Shown here: in pieces, positions 1-8,964 of the stretch
How positions within the stretch are numbered: position 1 is the stretch's first letter
Layout: each line of letters begins with the position of its first letter
DNA from: Acrocarpospora pleiomorpha
Lineage (GTDB): Bacteria; Actinomycetota; Actinomycetes; Streptosporangiales; Streptosporangiaceae
Reading direction: 5' to 3'
NCBI RefSeq assembly: GCF_009687885.1
Contig: NZ_BLAF01000004.1
Coordinates: forward strand, 130,879 to 194,878
Length of the DNA: 64,000 bases
The notes under the pieces: generated by a model
Seen by the model: the letters and a program-made list of their open reading frames with translations, nothing else
What the model was told of the DNA's origin: nothing
Database searches by the model: none
Position numbers and translations under genes: made by a program

Positions 1-324
1 AGGATGGGCCGGGCGGGTGGTGGTTCGAACGGTGCCGGCCAGGATCGCGGTGGCGACGCTGAGGGCGGTCGGCTCCTCCAGGGCCTGGGCCAGGTATGCG
101 CCCGGGCCTTCGGTGTAGCGCTCCAGGGCCTTGCGGAACAGCTCCTCCTTGTTGCCGAAGGCCGCGTACATGCTGGTGGTGGAGATGCCCATCGCGTCCG
201 TCAGGTTGGCCAGGCTGGCCCCCTCGTAGCCGTGCTCCCAGAAGACCAGCACGGCGCGCTCGAGAGCTTCGTCGGCGTCGAATCCTCGCGGTCGACCGAT
301 TGGGCCGCTCTGTTTCTTCTCCAC
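1..324 (-). CDS. TetR-family repressor, C-terminus outside the window
   Basis: Only the N-terminal 108 residues lie in the window; the gene runs off the left edge. The start chosen is GTG at 322-324. The protein begins with a basic GRPRGFD motif and a TetR helix-turn-helix ([20 protein letters not shown], roughly residues 40-60) followed by GNKEELF. This GRPRxFD subgroup commonly controls a divergent oxidoreductase, and here an SnoaL-like/SDR pair is divergent. Two palindromes in the shared promoter (340-400) are the likely binding sites, so autoregulation plus control of the rightward operon is expected. The family call is secure; the ligand is unknown. Confidence 0.9.
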   Translation of the reverse strand, partial: MEKKQSGPIGRPRGFDADEALERAVLVFWEHGYEGASLANLTDAMGISTTSMYAAFGNKEELFRKALERYTEGPGAYLAQALEEPTALSVATAILAGTVRTTTRPAHP

Positions 325-339
325 TCCCGCAGCCTACCC

Positions 340-400
340 CTTCTGTAGCGATCGATGCTAAAGTGCTACCGTTCCACTTCTGCAGCGATCGCTACAGAAG
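340..400. promoter_or_regulatory. Tandem palindromic operator for the divergent TetR gene
   Basis: Two 24-bp sites sit in the divergent intergenic region: 340-363 (core TAGCGATCGATGCTA) and 377-400 (core CAGCGATCGCTAC, flanked by CTTCTG and CAGAAG). The second is a near-perfect dyad with a single mismatched pair. Centres are 37 bp apart. Position between the TetR start (324) and the SnoaL-like start (441) fits dual control. Confidence 0.75.
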
Positions 401-440
401 TCGAAGGCGATCCAGGGCTGCCATACAGAGGGGTCATCTG

Positions 441-839
441 ATGTCTGACAGTGATCTGCGCGCGTTCTACCTGCGCTACATCGAGGAGCTCAACGCCCAC
501 AAGTTCGACGGTATGGACGAGTTCATCAACGACCGGACCACGTTGAACGGTGAGCCGGCCACCCGGGACGACCTCATCGCGGTTCAGAAGGCTGACGTGG
601 ACGCGGTTCCAGACCTCCACTGGGAGCTCCAGGAACTGCTCTTCGACGGTGACCGTCTGGCTGCGCGTCTGGTCAACACGGGTACTCCGGTGAAGGAGTG
701 GCTCGGTGTGGCTCCCACCGGCGCCTCGTTCGAGATCGTCGAGTACGCCATCTATCAGGTCCGCAACGGGCGGTTCGTGCATATGACGGCCCTGCACGAC
801 GCCGGCGAACTGCTCCGGCAGCTGAAAGGAAACGCATGA
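441..839 (+). CDS. SnoaL-like/NTF2-fold polyketide-cyclase-type protein
   Basis: A 132-residue soluble protein starting at ATG 441. It has the SnoaL/ester-cyclase pattern: an N-terminal helix ([20 protein letters not shown]), a central segment [21 protein letters not shown], and [14 protein letters not shown] followed by a C-terminal sheet. NTF2-fold proteins of this type bind small hydrophobic molecules, and some catalyse aldol cyclisation. Its stop overlaps the ATG of the following SDR by four bases (ATGA), so the two are translationally coupled under the TetR operator. The substrate cannot be deduced. Confidence 0.8.
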   Translation: MSDSDLRAFYLRYIEELNAHKFDGMDEFINDRTTLNGEPATRDDLIAVQKADVDAVPDLHWELQELLFDGDRLAARLVNTGTPVKEWLGVAPTGASFEIVEYAIYQVRNGRFVHMTALHDAGELLRQLKGNA

Positions 840-1522
840 CCATCACACTGATCACTGGGGCCAACAAGGGCATCGGCTTCGAGACGGCCAAACAGCTTCT
901 GGAGTTGGGGCACGTTGTCTACATCGGCGCGCGTGACGTCGAGCGAGGTGAGAAGGCCGCGGCGGCACTTGGCGCACGGTTCGTGCGGCTCGATGTGACC
1001 GATGACGCATCGGTGAGCAGCGCGCTGGCGACGATCGATTCGGCCGAGGGTCGGCTCGACGTTCTGGTGCACAACGCGGGCGTCTTGGAGTACGGAGTCA
1101 CCGACGGTCCCACAGCTCTCCGAGTTTTCAACACCAACGCGGTGGGAATCGTGCGTGTCACGGAGGCGGCACTTCCCCTGCTGCGCAGATCATCGAACCC
1201 TAACGTGGTTACGGTTTCGAGCAGCGCCGGGTCATTCTGGGCAGTGAACAACCCCGACCGGCCGGAGTTCCACTTGACGACCGCGCTTTACTCCGCGTCC
1301 AAGTCAGCGGCCACCATGCTCACGGTCCAGTACGCCAAGTCCCAGCCGGGCATCAAGTTCAACGCACTCGAGCCCGGCTTCACCGCCACCGACATGACCG
1401 CGGCCTTCGGAGGCGGAAGATCACCGGAAGAGAGCGCCAGAACTGTCGTGCGTCTGGCAACTCTCGACGAGGACGGTCCGACAGGAACCTTCCAAGACGA
1501 AACCGGGGAGTTGCGCTGGTAG
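836..1522 (+). CDS. Short-chain dehydrogenase/reductase
   Basis: A 228-residue classical SDR. It shows the nucleotide-binding motif TGANKGIG near the N-terminus, the NAG motif ([10 protein letters not shown]), catalytic serines in VSSSAGS and the active-site pattern YSASK. The length and [13 protein letters not shown] start resemble carbonyl-reductase-like NADP-dependent SDRs. The start at 836 overlaps the stop of the SnoaL-like gene. The pair probably reduces and handles the same small ketone or aldehyde, and expression is likely induced when the TetR ligand is present. The substrate is unknown. Confidence 0.88.
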   Translation: MTITLITGANKGIGFETAKQLLELGHVVYIGARDVERGEKAAAALGARFVRLDVTDDASVSSALATIDSAEGRLDVLVHNAGVLEYGVTDGPTALRVFNTNAVGIVRVTEAALPLLRRSSNPNVVTVSSSAGSFWAVNNPDRPEFHLTTALYSASKSAATMLTVQYAKSQPGIKFNALEPGFTATDMTAAFGGGRSPEESARTVVRLATLDEDGPTGTFQDETGELRW

Positions 1523-1575
1523 GCGGCCCTAATCTCGGCCGCGCGCCGCAGGATATTGATCCCGGCGCCCCCGGG

Positions 1576-2529
1576 TCAGTCAACCGTGATGACGAGCTTT
1601 CCGGGCGCGTTGCCGGCCGCCAGGTCACCCACCGCGGTGGAGGCCTCCGCCAGGGAGTACGTGCGCCCGACGGCCGGTCGCACGGCCCCGGCCTCGATGA
1701 GGTCGCGCAGCGCGTCCAGGTCGGCGGTGCGGGTCAGCGCGATCAGCGCGTCCAGGCGCTGGCGCGTGAACGGGGTGATCAGCCGGGCGGCCAGCAGCCG
1801 ACCGAGCCCACCGAACCACCGACCGCCGCCCTCGCCGCCGACGATGACGAGCCGGCCGCGCTCGGCGAGCAGCCCGCGCAGCAGGGCCAGCGGCCGGATG
1901 CCCGCGATGTCGATGATCAGATCGTACGTCCCGGTGAGCGGCTCGCGTGTGTAGTCGATGACGGCCTGGGCGCCCAGCGACCGGACGAGGTCGGCCTTGG
2001 CCGTGCTGCACACGCCGGTGACGTGGGCGCCGCCGGCGACCGCGAGTTGCGTCGCGAAGCTGCCCACTCCGCCGCCGGCGCCTATGACCAGCACCTTCTC
2101 GCCGGCGGTGACCTGGCCGACGGCCCGCGACGCGGTCACCCCTGACACGGGTACGGCCGCCGCTTCGGTGAAGCTCAGGTTGGCGGGCTTGCGGGCGAGC
2201 TTGCCCGGGCGGGCGAGCGCGAACTCCGCGTACGCGCCGGTCGCCTCGCCGTACACCTCGTCGCCGGGGCGAAACGCGGTCACGTTGGCGCCGACGGACT
2301 CCACGACGCCGGCCACGTCCATGCCCGGCACGCGGTTGCGGGGCCGGCGCAGGCCGAAGCCGAGGCGGGCGATGAGCGGCAGCCCGGTCATGAGGTGCCA
2401 CACGCCGTAGTCGACGCCGGCCGCGTGCACCCGGATCAGCACATCGCCGGCGCCGGGCGTCGGGATCGGGACCTCGCCGAGGCTCAGCATGTGCGGCGGG
2501 CCGTACTCGTCCTGGACGATCGCCCTCAT
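1576..2529 (-). CDS. Zinc-independent NAD(P)-dependent alcohol dehydrogenase/quinone oxidoreductase
   Basis: A 317-residue medium-chain dehydrogenase starting MRAIVQDEYGPP at 2529. It has the GroES-like N-half (PGMDVAGVVESVGANVT) and the Rossmann motif VIGAGGGVGSFATQLA. It lacks the structural zinc cysteines of true alcohol dehydrogenases, so it belongs to the quinone reductase/YhdH-like branch, acting on quinones, enones or enals with NADPH. The start overlaps the stop of the upstream XRE gene by four bases, forming a three-gene operon with the membrane protein. Longer in-frame extension upstream is rejected because it overlaps the XRE gene and lacks a ribosome binding site. Confidence 0.88.
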   Translation of the reverse strand: MRAIVQDEYGPPHMLSLGEVPIPTPGAGDVLIRVHAAGVDYGVWHLMTGLPLIARLGFGLRRPRNRVPGMDVAGVVESVGANVTAFRPGDEVYGEATGAYAEFALARPGKLARKPANLSFTEAAAVPVSGVTASRAVGQVTAGEKVLVIGAGGGVGSFATQLAVAGGAHVTGVCSTAKADLVRSLGAQAVIDYTREPLTGTYDLIIDIAGIRPLALLRGLLAERGRLVIVGGEGGGRWFGGLGRLLAARLITPFTRQRLDALIALTRTADLDALRDLIEAGAVRPAVGRTYSLAEASTAVGDLAAGNAPGKLVITVD

Positions 2530-2759
2530 GAGGGGTCTCCTTCGGTGTCGGGATAGTGGAAGACGTCGTCGAGTCCGACCCGGAACACCCGGGCGATGCG
2601 GAACGCCATCTCCAGCGAGGGGGAGTAGCGGCCCTGTTCGATCGCGATGATGGTCTGGCGGGTGACGCCGACCCGGTCGGCCAGCTCGGCCTGGGTCATC
2701 TCGTCGTGCGCGAACCGCAGGGCCCGGATCGTATTGGTGACCTGCGTCGGCTTCACCAC
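2526..2759 (-). CDS. Small XRE-family transcriptional regulator
   Basis: A 77-residue protein that is almost entirely one HTH_3 domain (MTQAELADRVGVTRQTIIAIEQG, residues about 21-43), ending in the common FHYPD-like tail of YozG/YgzD-type regulators. It overlaps the membrane-protein gene before it by 7 bases and the oxidoreductase after it by 4. Small XRE proteins paired with a multi-pass membrane protein of about 140 residues are a recurrent actinobacterial and Firmicute arrangement. It probably represses its own operon, perhaps at the TGTAAA repeats near 3197-3261. Confidence 0.88.
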   Translation of the reverse strand: MVKPTQVTNTIRALRFAHDEMTQAELADRVGVTRQTIIAIEQGRYSPSLEMAFRIARVFRVGLDDVFHYPDTEGDPS

Positions 2760-3184
2760 GCCTGGAAGCCGCCCTTGCGGTGCGCCATGATCTTGGCAAC
2801 CGAGCTGAGCACCGAGGACAGCACGAACGCCAGGTAGACGGCGTTGGCGATCCAGAAGTGGCGCAGCTCGGCGATGGCCATGACCAGCGCGGCGAGCGCT
2901 CCGATGACGACGATCGACTGCCCGATGCGTTCACTGACCTGGTTGATCTCACGGTCGCGCTCGTCAGTGCGGTCGGCGCCGTGGCCGCCCGCGACAGCCA
3001 TCGCGATGTGGGCCACGATCCCGGCGACGATGGCGCCACCGATGGTCCACAGCAGAGCTCCCGCGTAGGCGACGTCGGCGAGCGGGCTGTCGCCTACGCG
3101 GCCCAGGACGGTCGCCACGTAGATCGTGTACGCGCCGATGGAGACCACGATCATCACCCAGGCGCCCTTTTCCTCGAAGGCCAC
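2753..3184 (-). CDS. Four-helix membrane protein paired with XRE regulator
   Basis: A 143-residue membrane protein, GTG start at 3184 with GAGGAG seven bases upstream. Four hydrophobic segments are visible (VMIVVSIGAYTIYVATVL; ALLWTIGGAIVAGIVAHIAM; IVVIGALAALVMAIAEL; AVYLAFVLSSVLSSVAKI), with an acidic/basic loop between helices 2 and 3. It resembles the DUF2178-like proteins encoded beside small XRE regulators. The role is unknown; possibly a membrane sensor or partner of the regulator. It is the first gene of the operon and has a well-formed promoter directly upstream. Confidence 0.75.
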   Translation of the reverse strand: MAFEEKGAWVMIVVSIGAYTIYVATVLGRVGDSPLADVAYAGALLWTIGGAIVAGIVAHIAMAVAGGHGADRTDERDREINQVSERIGQSIVVIGALAALVMAIAELRHFWIANAVYLAFVLSSVLSSVAKIMAHRKGGFQAW

Positions 3185-3220
3185 TGCCGCTCCTCATGTA
3201 AAACAAAGCTGACATCAACC

Positions 3221-3249
3221 AATGTAAAGCGCCGCGGACACCATGTCAA
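3221..3249 (-). promoter_or_regulatory. Sigma70-type promoter of the XRE operon
   Basis: On the minus strand TTGACA (3249-3244) is followed by exactly 17 bases and TACATT (3226-3221). The TGTAAA motif recurs at 3197, 3223 and, reversed, at 3256-3261, so repressor half-sites may overlap the promoter. The first start codon lies about 35 bases downstream of the -10 box. Confidence 0.75.
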
Positions 3250-3302
3250 AGTTTATTTACACCTGTGGACGGCGTGGAGCACATCACCCCCTGACAGACC
3301 TC

Positions 3303-3340
3303 GGTGGGCGCCGCGCCCGGTTTGGGTGCGGCGCCTCACC
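3303..3340 (-). terminator. Intrinsic terminator after the cellulase gene
   Basis: GC-rich hairpin: GGTGGGCGCCGCGCCC pairs with GGGTGCGGCGCCTCACC around a short loop (one bulge). It lies 11 bases past the stop codon of the cellulase and ends the leftward transporter-cellulase operon. Confidence 0.65.
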
Positions 3341-3351
3341 GGGTTCTGTTG

Positions 3352-5436
3352 TCAGTTGGTGCTGCCGGTCACTGTGGTGCCGGACTTGGTGATGTAGTAC
3401 GTGAGCTGCTTTCCGCTCCAGAAGTGGAAGGTGAGAGTGACGCGTCCGTCGTTGACTTCGGCGAAGAACTCGGGCTTCAAGATGATGGTGTTGGCGTTGT
3501 AGTCGGGCTGGAAGTGCTGCCAGAACTCCTTGAACGGGGTCCAGTTGGCCGGGCCGGCGGCGCTGCCGTCGGCGTACTTGGCTTCCATCGTGGCGAGTTG
3601 GTCGCCACGGAACTGGGTGGGGATCGCGAACGAGGTGGTCGTGCCCGTGGCGGCGGCCTGGGTCGGCGGGTCGGAGCTGATGATGCTGATCGGCCACGGC
3701 ACGCCCTGGGAGAAGCGGGCCTCGATGGCGGAGTTCACGCCGTAGGCGCGGTTTCCGGCCAGCCGGGTGAGCGCCGACGCGGTCAGAGTCAGCGTGTTGC
3801 CCGACAGGGTGTAGTCGGCGCCCTGGGTGAGGTTGGCGCTGCCCTGGCGCAGGCCTTGGAACGTCGTGCCGTTGAGATTGAGCGTGAGCGACTGGCTGGC
3901 GATCGTGCCGGTGCGGGGCACGTACACCTGATCGGAGGAGGCCGTGCCTGAGCGGGTGGTCCAGCTCGCCTTGAGCATTTCGTGCACGCCCTGGTCCCGC
4001 CATCTCAGCTCGTTGCGGTTGAGGAACTGACCGGCGTCCCAGATCATGGTGGTGAGGTTCCGGGTACGGGCGTGGTAGCCGACGGCTTCGAGGAACTTCA
4101 GGAACTCGCCTCGTTCGATGACGCCGGGCCGGTTGTGGTCCCAGTTGAGCAGGGCCCATTCTCCGATGATCACGGGGATTCCCCGGGACACGAACGTGTT
4201 GCGCACCCGGTCGAACGTGCCGATCAGGTCTTGTTCCACGTTGCTGTCGTACCGGGTGCCGCCGGCGATGTTGACGCTGAACGGCCACCATCCGTAGAAG
4301 TGGACCGTCGCGGCCAGGTTGGGATCATTCAGCGCGTTGAGGGTGGCCGTCAGCGCGTCCAGCCGGCCTTGGTCGGCGTTGGTGAACAGGGTGGGCAGGA
4401 CGAGGAGCCTGGTGGCGTTGCCTCCGCCAGACTGGCGTACGAGGTGGACGAACTCCGTGTTGAGCGTGTTCAGCACCTGGTAGTTCTGATCGTCTCCGGA
4501 GGTGCCGGCGAACTGCGGTTCGTTGATGCTTTCGAACATCAGCTTCGGAGAGTGGTTGCGGAAGGCGCCGGCGATCTGCCGCCACAGTGCCTTGTACCGG
4601 TTCATCACGGTTGTGGGATCGGCGGGGTACGCGTTGATCCACTGCCAGGAGTCGTGGTGAAGGTTGATCATCACGTAGAAGTCCTCGGCCAGGGACCAGT
4701 CGACGACTTGGCGGACGCGGTTCAACCAGGCGGTGTCGATGACGTAGTCCGGCGCTGGGCCGTGGTGGTTGCTCCAGGTGATCGGAATCCGGATGCTTCG
4801 GTAACCCTGGGACCGTACGTGATGGAGCAGGGTTTGCGTCGTCAGCGGGTTGCCCCACGCCGTTTCGTCGGGAATGGCGTCGAAGGTGTTGCCCAGGTTC
4901 CAGCCGGGCTGCATCGCTGCCACCGTGGCCATCGCGTCGCTCGGCTGTGGAGAGGGTGACGGCGAGGGTGACGGCGATGGTGACGCCGAAGGGGACGGAG
5001 ACGTGCCGACGCTTCCGGTGCACGTGACGCCGTTGAGGGTGAAGGCGGTCGGCGCGGTGTTGCTCCCCGACCATGACCCGTTGAAGCCGAAGGAGACCGT
5101 GGCGTTGGTCGCGATGGCCGCGTTCCAGCTCACGTTCGCCGCAGTGACCTGCGCCCCGGACGAGGTGATCGTCGTGTTCCACGCCTGGGTGACCTGCTGG
5201 CCCGACGGGAAGGTCCAGGCGAGTCTCCAGTTGCTGACCGGATCGCCGAGATTGGTGAGGTTCACATTGGCGGTGAACCCGCCCGGCCATTGAGCCGAGA
5301 CCGTGTACGCCACGCGGCAACCGGCGGCCGCATGCGCGTTGACGGTCGTCATCATTCCCGCTGCCAGTAGCGCGACCAAGGCGCAGAAAACCGCGCCGAT
5401 CCGCAGGCGGGTTCTTCGTAAGCTGTGCAGTTTCAT
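3352..5436 (-). CDS. Secreted modular endoglucanase: CBM2-GH5-X2-CBM46
   Basis: A 694-residue secreted beta-glucanase. A signal peptide (residues 1-38, ending AHAAA) is followed by a CBM2 cellulose-binding domain with its usual terminal cysteines (C40, C139), a Pro-Ser linker (about 145-166), and a GH5 catalytic domain (about 168-495). The acid/base is E326 in SINEPQF and the nucleophile E426 in IIGEWAL. The C-terminus carries an Ig-like X2 module (about 505-595) and a CBM46-like module (about 600-694). GH5 with X2 and CBM46 is the arrangement of Bacillus Cel5B-type xyloglucan/cellulose endoglucanases. It is the last gene of an ABC transporter operon, 21 bases after the permease, so the cell appears to co-express hydrolysis and uptake of the products. 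Confidence 0.93.
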   Translation of the reverse strand: MKLHSLRRTRLRIGAVFCALVALLAAGMMTTVNAHAAAGCRVAYTVSAQWPGGFTANVNLTNLGDPVSNWRLAWTFPSGQQVTQAWNTTITSSGAQVTAANVSWNAAIATNATVSFGFNGSWSGSNTAPTAFTLNGVTCTGSVGTSPSPSASPSPSPSPSPSPQPSDAMATVAAMQPGWNLGNTFDAIPDETAWGNPLTTQTLLHHVRSQGYRSIRIPITWSNHHGPAPDYVIDTAWLNRVRQVVDWSLAEDFYVMINLHHDSWQWINAYPADPTTVMNRYKALWRQIAGAFRNHSPKLMFESINEPQFAGTSGDDQNYQVLNTLNTEFVHLVRQSGGGNATRLLVLPTLFTNADQGRLDALTATLNALNDPNLAATVHFYGWWPFSVNIAGGTRYDSNVEQDLIGTFDRVRNTFVSRGIPVIIGEWALLNWDHNRPGVIERGEFLKFLEAVGYHARTRNLTTMIWDAGQFLNRNELRWRDQGVHEMLKASWTTRSGTASSDQVYVPRTGTIASQSLTLNLNGTTFQGLRQGSANLTQGADYTLSGNTLTLTASALTRLAGNRAYGVNSAIEARFSQGVPWPISIISSDPPTQAAATGTTTSFAIPTQFRGDQLATMEAKYADGSAAGPANWTPFKEFWQHFQPDYNANTIILKPEFFAEVNDGRVTLTFHFWSGKQLTYYITKSGTTVTGSTN

Positions 5437-5457
5437 GGTTGTTCCCCTTCAGGCGTG

Positions 5458-6363
5458 TCAGCCTTTGACGGCGCCGATCAGCACTCCCTTGATGAAGTGG
5501 CGTTGAACGAACGGGTAGACGGCGACGATTGGCGCGACGGTGAGAACCACCACGGCCATCTTGATCGCTTCGGTGGGCGGCATGGTCGCGCCGACGGCGG
5601 CGCCCGAGGTGTGGGGCGCCTGTCCGGCCAGCAGGTAGCTCTGCAGCACCCGTTGAATGGGGTACATGTCGTTGCGGTCGATGAACAGCAGGGCGTCGAA
5701 CCAGACGTTCCAGTAGCCGACAGCGTAGAAAAGGCCGATCACGGCGATGACGGCTTTGGAGAGCGGAAGCACGATGCGGGCGAGGATGCGGAAGTCGCCG
5801 GCGCCGTCGATACGGGCGCTGTCGAGCAGTTCACGTGGGATGCCCTGGAAGAAGCCGCGGATCACCACCAGGTTGAACACGCTGACAGCGGGTGGCAGGA
5901 CCAGCGCCCAGACGGTGTCCTTGAGGCCGAGGCCGGTCACGACCAGATACTTGGGCACCAGCGGCGGGTAGATCAGGAATGGCAGCAGGAAGTAGGCGAG
6001 CAGCCACCGGCTCGCGAACGATCCCGGCCGGGACAGCCCGTAGGCGGCGAGCACGGTCACCGTCAGCGCCACGGCGGTTCCGATGACCGTGACCAGGGTG
6101 CTGATCCACAGAGCCCGGGTGATCGCGCCGCCGGCGAAGACCGTCTGGTACGCGGACGTGTCGATCTGCCGGGGGATGACGACGAATCCGCCGGCCTCGG
6201 CGATCGTCTCGCTGGAAGACATGCTCGTCACTGTGATCACCCACAGCGGGAACAGCACGCTGAGCACCAGCAGGGCGAGCATGACGGCCTTGATCGCCTG
6301 ACCGGCCGGGGTCGGCCTCTCATCCCAGCTCGGATGGTGATCGTGTTTCAGGGCAGCGGTCAT
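5458..6363 (-). CDS. Sugar ABC transporter permease, LplC/MalG type
   Basis: A 301-residue inner-membrane permease with six hydrophobic segments and the cytoplasmic EAA loop (PRELLDSARIDGAGDFRI), which docks to the ATPase. The length and sequence match the LplC/YtcP branch of CUT1 carbohydrate importers. Its ATG overlaps the stop of the other permease by four bases. No ATPase is encoded in this operon; such systems normally share an MsiK-type ATPase encoded elsewhere. Likely cargo: oligosaccharides released from plant polysaccharides, judged by the cellulase and GH43 neighbours. Confidence 0.9.
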   Translation of the reverse strand: MTAALKHDHHPSWDERPTPAGQAIKAVMLALLVLSVLFPLWVITVTSMSSSETIAEAGGFVVIPRQIDTSAYQTVFAGGAITRALWISTLVTVIGTAVALTVTVLAAYGLSRPGSFASRWLLAYFLLPFLIYPPLVPKYLVVTGLGLKDTVWALVLPPAVSVFNLVVIRGFFQGIPRELLDSARIDGAGDFRILARIVLPLSKAVIAVIGLFYAVGYWNVWFDALLFIDRNDMYPIQRVLQSYLLAGQAPHTSGAAVGATMPPTEAIKMAVVVLTVAPIVAVYPFVQRHFIKGVLIGAVKG

Positions 6364-7316
6364 GACTTCGAGTGGATCCCTTGCTCGCCGAGCCGGTGCG
6401 CCACCTTGTTGGCGGCCAGGATCAGGCAGAGCCCGACCGCGGCCTTGAACAGGCCGGCCGCGGCGCCGTAGCCGTAGTTGCCGGTCGCGATGGAGAAGTA
6501 GTAGACGAAGGTGTCGAGCACCTCCGCCGCCTGCCGGCCGACCGCGTCACGTTGCAGCAGGAACTGCTCGAAGCCGACCGAGAGCGCGTCACCCAGCCGC
6601 AGGATGAGCAGCAGGACGATGACCGGCCGCAAGCCGGGAAGAGTGATGTGCCAGAAGCGCCGCCACCGGCCCGCACCGTCTACAGCGGACGCTTCGTAGA
6701 GGCTCTGGTCGATGGTGGACAGGGCGGCGAGGAAGATGATGGTGCCCCACCCGACGTCCTTCCACACGGCCTCCGCGGTGACCAGGATGATGAACGTGCC
6801 GGGGTTCGTCATGATGTCCCATGGCTCCAGCCCGGCGTCGCGCATGGCCTGGGCGAGCAGGCCGGCGCCGCCCAGCATCTGCACGAAGAACGTGACCACC
6901 AGCACCCAGCTGAAGAAGTGGGGGAGGTACACGATCGTTTGGATGAAGCCGCGCAGCCTGCTGGAGAGCAGGTTGTGCAGGGTGATCGCCAGGAGGATCG
7001 GCAGCGGGAAGAAGAAGACCAGCTGAAACGCGGTGATGGTCAGGGTGTTGCGGAGGGCGTGCCAGAAGGCCGGATCCTCGAACAGGAGCTGGAACTGGCC
7101 GAACCCGATCCACTCGCTGCGCAGGAACGCCTCCAGCGGGCCGCCGGCATACGGGTTGTAGTCCTGGAAGGCGATGACGTTGCCGAGAATCGGCAGGTAG
7201 CTGAAGATGAGCAGGATCAGGAAACCGGGCACCATCATCACCAGCAGTTGCCAGTCGCGCCGCAGGCGTGCCCGAAGCGGCACCCGGCGTCGGCCGGCCT
7301 TCCCTCGCGGTGGCAC
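6360..7316 (-). CDS. Sugar ABC transporter permease, LplB type
   Basis: About 318 residues from GTG at 7316 (a second GTG at 7280 is also possible). The protein opens with a basic segment, then VMMVPGFLILLIFSYLPILG and five further membrane segments. The EAA-like loop is QSLYEASAVDGAGRWRRF. The LplB/YteP family pairs with the LplC-type permease encoded next. It begins 5 bases after the stop of the solute-binding lipoprotein, within a single leftward operon. A longer upstream reading overlaps the binding-protein gene and was not used. Confidence 0.88.
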   Translation of the reverse strand: MPPRGKAGRRRVPLRARLRRDWQLLVMMVPGFLILLIFSYLPILGNVIAFQDYNPYAGGPLEAFLRSEWIGFGQFQLLFEDPAFWHALRNTLTITAFQLVFFFPLPILLAITLHNLLSSRLRGFIQTIVYLPHFFSWVLVVTFFVQMLGGAGLLAQAMRDAGLEPWDIMTNPGTFIILVTAEAVWKDVGWGTIIFLAALSTIDQSLYEASAVDGAGRWRRFWHITLPGLRPVIVLLLILRLGDALSVGFEQFLLQRDAVGRQAAEVLDTFVYYFSIATGNYGYGAAAGLFKAAVGLCLILAANKVAHRLGEQGIHSKS

Positions 7317-7320
7317 GGCC

Positions 7321-8964
7321 CTACAGCGCCTTCGCCAGGAGTTCCCGCGCCTCGTCGCCGCCGGCGGCCCGCCACTCCTTGACGATGGCGTCCGCGTCGG
7401 ACAGCGGACGCCGGCCGCGCAACACGTCGGTGAACTGCTCCTCGGCGGGAGCGGCATTGGCCTTGTAACCGGCCGGCATCTCCACCTTCAGCCCGTCCCA
7501 GGGGTCTGGCTCCAGATACCTGACCGTCTCGTTGGAGTACGCCAGCGCGTCCCGCACGTACTCAGGGGTCTCGGGGTACGGCCCGATGATGGGCCGGCGG
7601 CCGCTGATGAAGAAGTACTGGTTGGCGATTTCCTTGAACGCGAGGTCGGTCTTGACCGGGCCGTCCGGAGTGCTGGTGTGATGCCTGCCCGCCACTCCGA
7701 AGTCGCGGAGCTGTGCCTCCTGGGTGCCGAGCGGCGCGGAGCACCAGTTGATGATCCGCAGGAGCTCCTGGATCCGCTCCCTGCCGACGCCCTTCCTGAC
7801 GAAGGTGTAGGAGATCGGGGCGTCAGCGCGCCACATCAGCGGATCGCCACCGGCTGCGGAGAAGAGCGGCACCGGCTGGATGTCGAGCGTCCGGTTGATC
7901 TTCTGATATTCGGCCTGGGCGCCCTGCCAGAAACCCATGCCCGCCTGCATGAAGACGATGGCGCCATTCCGCGCGAACAGCTGGTTCTGATCGGCGCCCC
8001 TGCTGGCAACCAGATCCGGATGGACGAGGCCGTCTTTGTAGATCTTGGCCATGTCCTCCAGCGCCTGCCGGTATTCCGGCGTCTCGTACTTGAACTCGGG
8101 CGTTCTGTCGGCCCGCAGCCGCCAGCCGCCCTTCGACCCTGGCACCTTCCGGTACATCTGGATCATGGCGAAGATGTCGCCGAACGCCCATACCTTCCTG
8201 GCCGGGTCGGTGACCTCCTTGCCTGCGGCCAGCAGTTCATCGAGACTCCCGGGGACGCCCAGCCGGCGCTCGTCGAGCAGGTCCTTGCGGGTGAACAGCC
8301 CGTACGGGAACAGCCCGTCGTTGGGATTGGGCACCGCGACGAGCCGCTTGTTCCAGATGGCGTTGCGCCACGCGGCCGTCGGAAACGTCGCGAGCATCGG
8401 GTAGGCGTTGACGGCGTCGCCCGCCAGGTGGTCGGTGAGGTCCTCGAAGAGCGCCTTGACGGCCTCGGCGAAGCGCGGGATCTTCTCCACCTCCCAGCCC
8501 GGCACGCACAACAACTCGGGCACGTCCCGCGCGCCGAACATCGCGTTGAGCTTGTCTCCGTAGGTGTTGCCGTCCTGGACAGTGAAGTCGACCGGCGTGC
8601 CGAGCTCGGCGTTGACGGCCTGCAGGTAGGCGTTGTCGCCGATCCCGGGCGGGGCAGGGCCCCACACGGGGGTCATCGCGGTGATCGTCTTGCTGCTTGT
8701 TCCCGGCTTCTCGGTGATCGCGTCGACCAGCGCGCCGGGATACCTGACGTAGCCGTCAGGTACCGGAGGGACGCCGGTGATGTCCGGCGTGATGTTGAGC
8801 GCCAGGTCCTTGTGAACAGGGAGGAGACCCGTGACATCGTCCAGCTTCTGCGCGGTGCCCGAACCGGTCGGTTTCCGCCCGCACCCGGTCAGCAGCGGAT
8901 CGACGGCCGCCGCGGCTACTCCCGCGCCGATGATCGTGAGAAAGCCTCGTCGCGAGGTCGTCAT
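7321..8964 (-). CDS. Extracellular solute-binding lipoprotein, LplA/LipO type
   Basis: A 547-residue substrate-binding protein. It begins MTTSRRGFLTIIGAGV, a twin-arginine signal, and ends the signal with LLTGC, a lipobox, so export is probably by Tat with lipid anchoring. The length (over 500) and pairing with LplB/LplC-type permeases match the group-1 oligosaccharide/oligogalacturonide binding proteins. The start at 8964 has a GGAGGA ribosome binding site. As first gene of the operon it would be the most highly expressed. The sugar bound is not evident; the enzymes alongside suggest beta-glucan or xylan oligosaccharides. Confidence 0.9.
   Translation of the reverse strand: MTTSRRGFLTIIGAGVAAAAVDPLLTGCGRKPTGSGTAQKLDDVTGLLPVHKDLALNITPDITGVPPVPDGYVRYPGALVDAITEKPGTSSKTITAMTPVWGPAPPGIGDNAYLQAVNAELGTPVDFTVQDGNTYGDKLNAMFGARDVPELLCVPGWEVEKIPRFAEAVKALFEDLTDHLAGDAVNAYPMLATFPTAAWRNAIWNKRLVAVPNPNDGLFPYGLFTRKDLLDERRLGVPGSLDELLAAGKEVTDPARKVWAFGDIFAMIQMYRKVPGSKGGWRLRADRTPEFKYETPEYRQALEDMAKIYKDGLVHPDLVASRGADQNQLFARNGAIVFMQAGMGFWQGAQAEYQKINRTLDIQPVPLFSAAGGDPLMWRADAPISYTFVRKGVGRERIQELLRIINWCSAPLGTQEAQLRDFGVAGRHHTSTPDGPVKTDLAFKEIANQYFFISGRRPIIGPYPETPEYVRDALAYSNETVRYLEPDPWDGLKVEMPAGYKANAAPAEEQFTDVLRGRRPLSDADAIVKEWRAAGGDEARELLAKAL

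Noticed and set aside
5200..8964. Search for an ATPase gene belonging to the cellulase-linked ABC operon
   Set aside because: No Walker A or B motif in any frame of this interval; these systems commonly use a shared MsiK-like ATPase.
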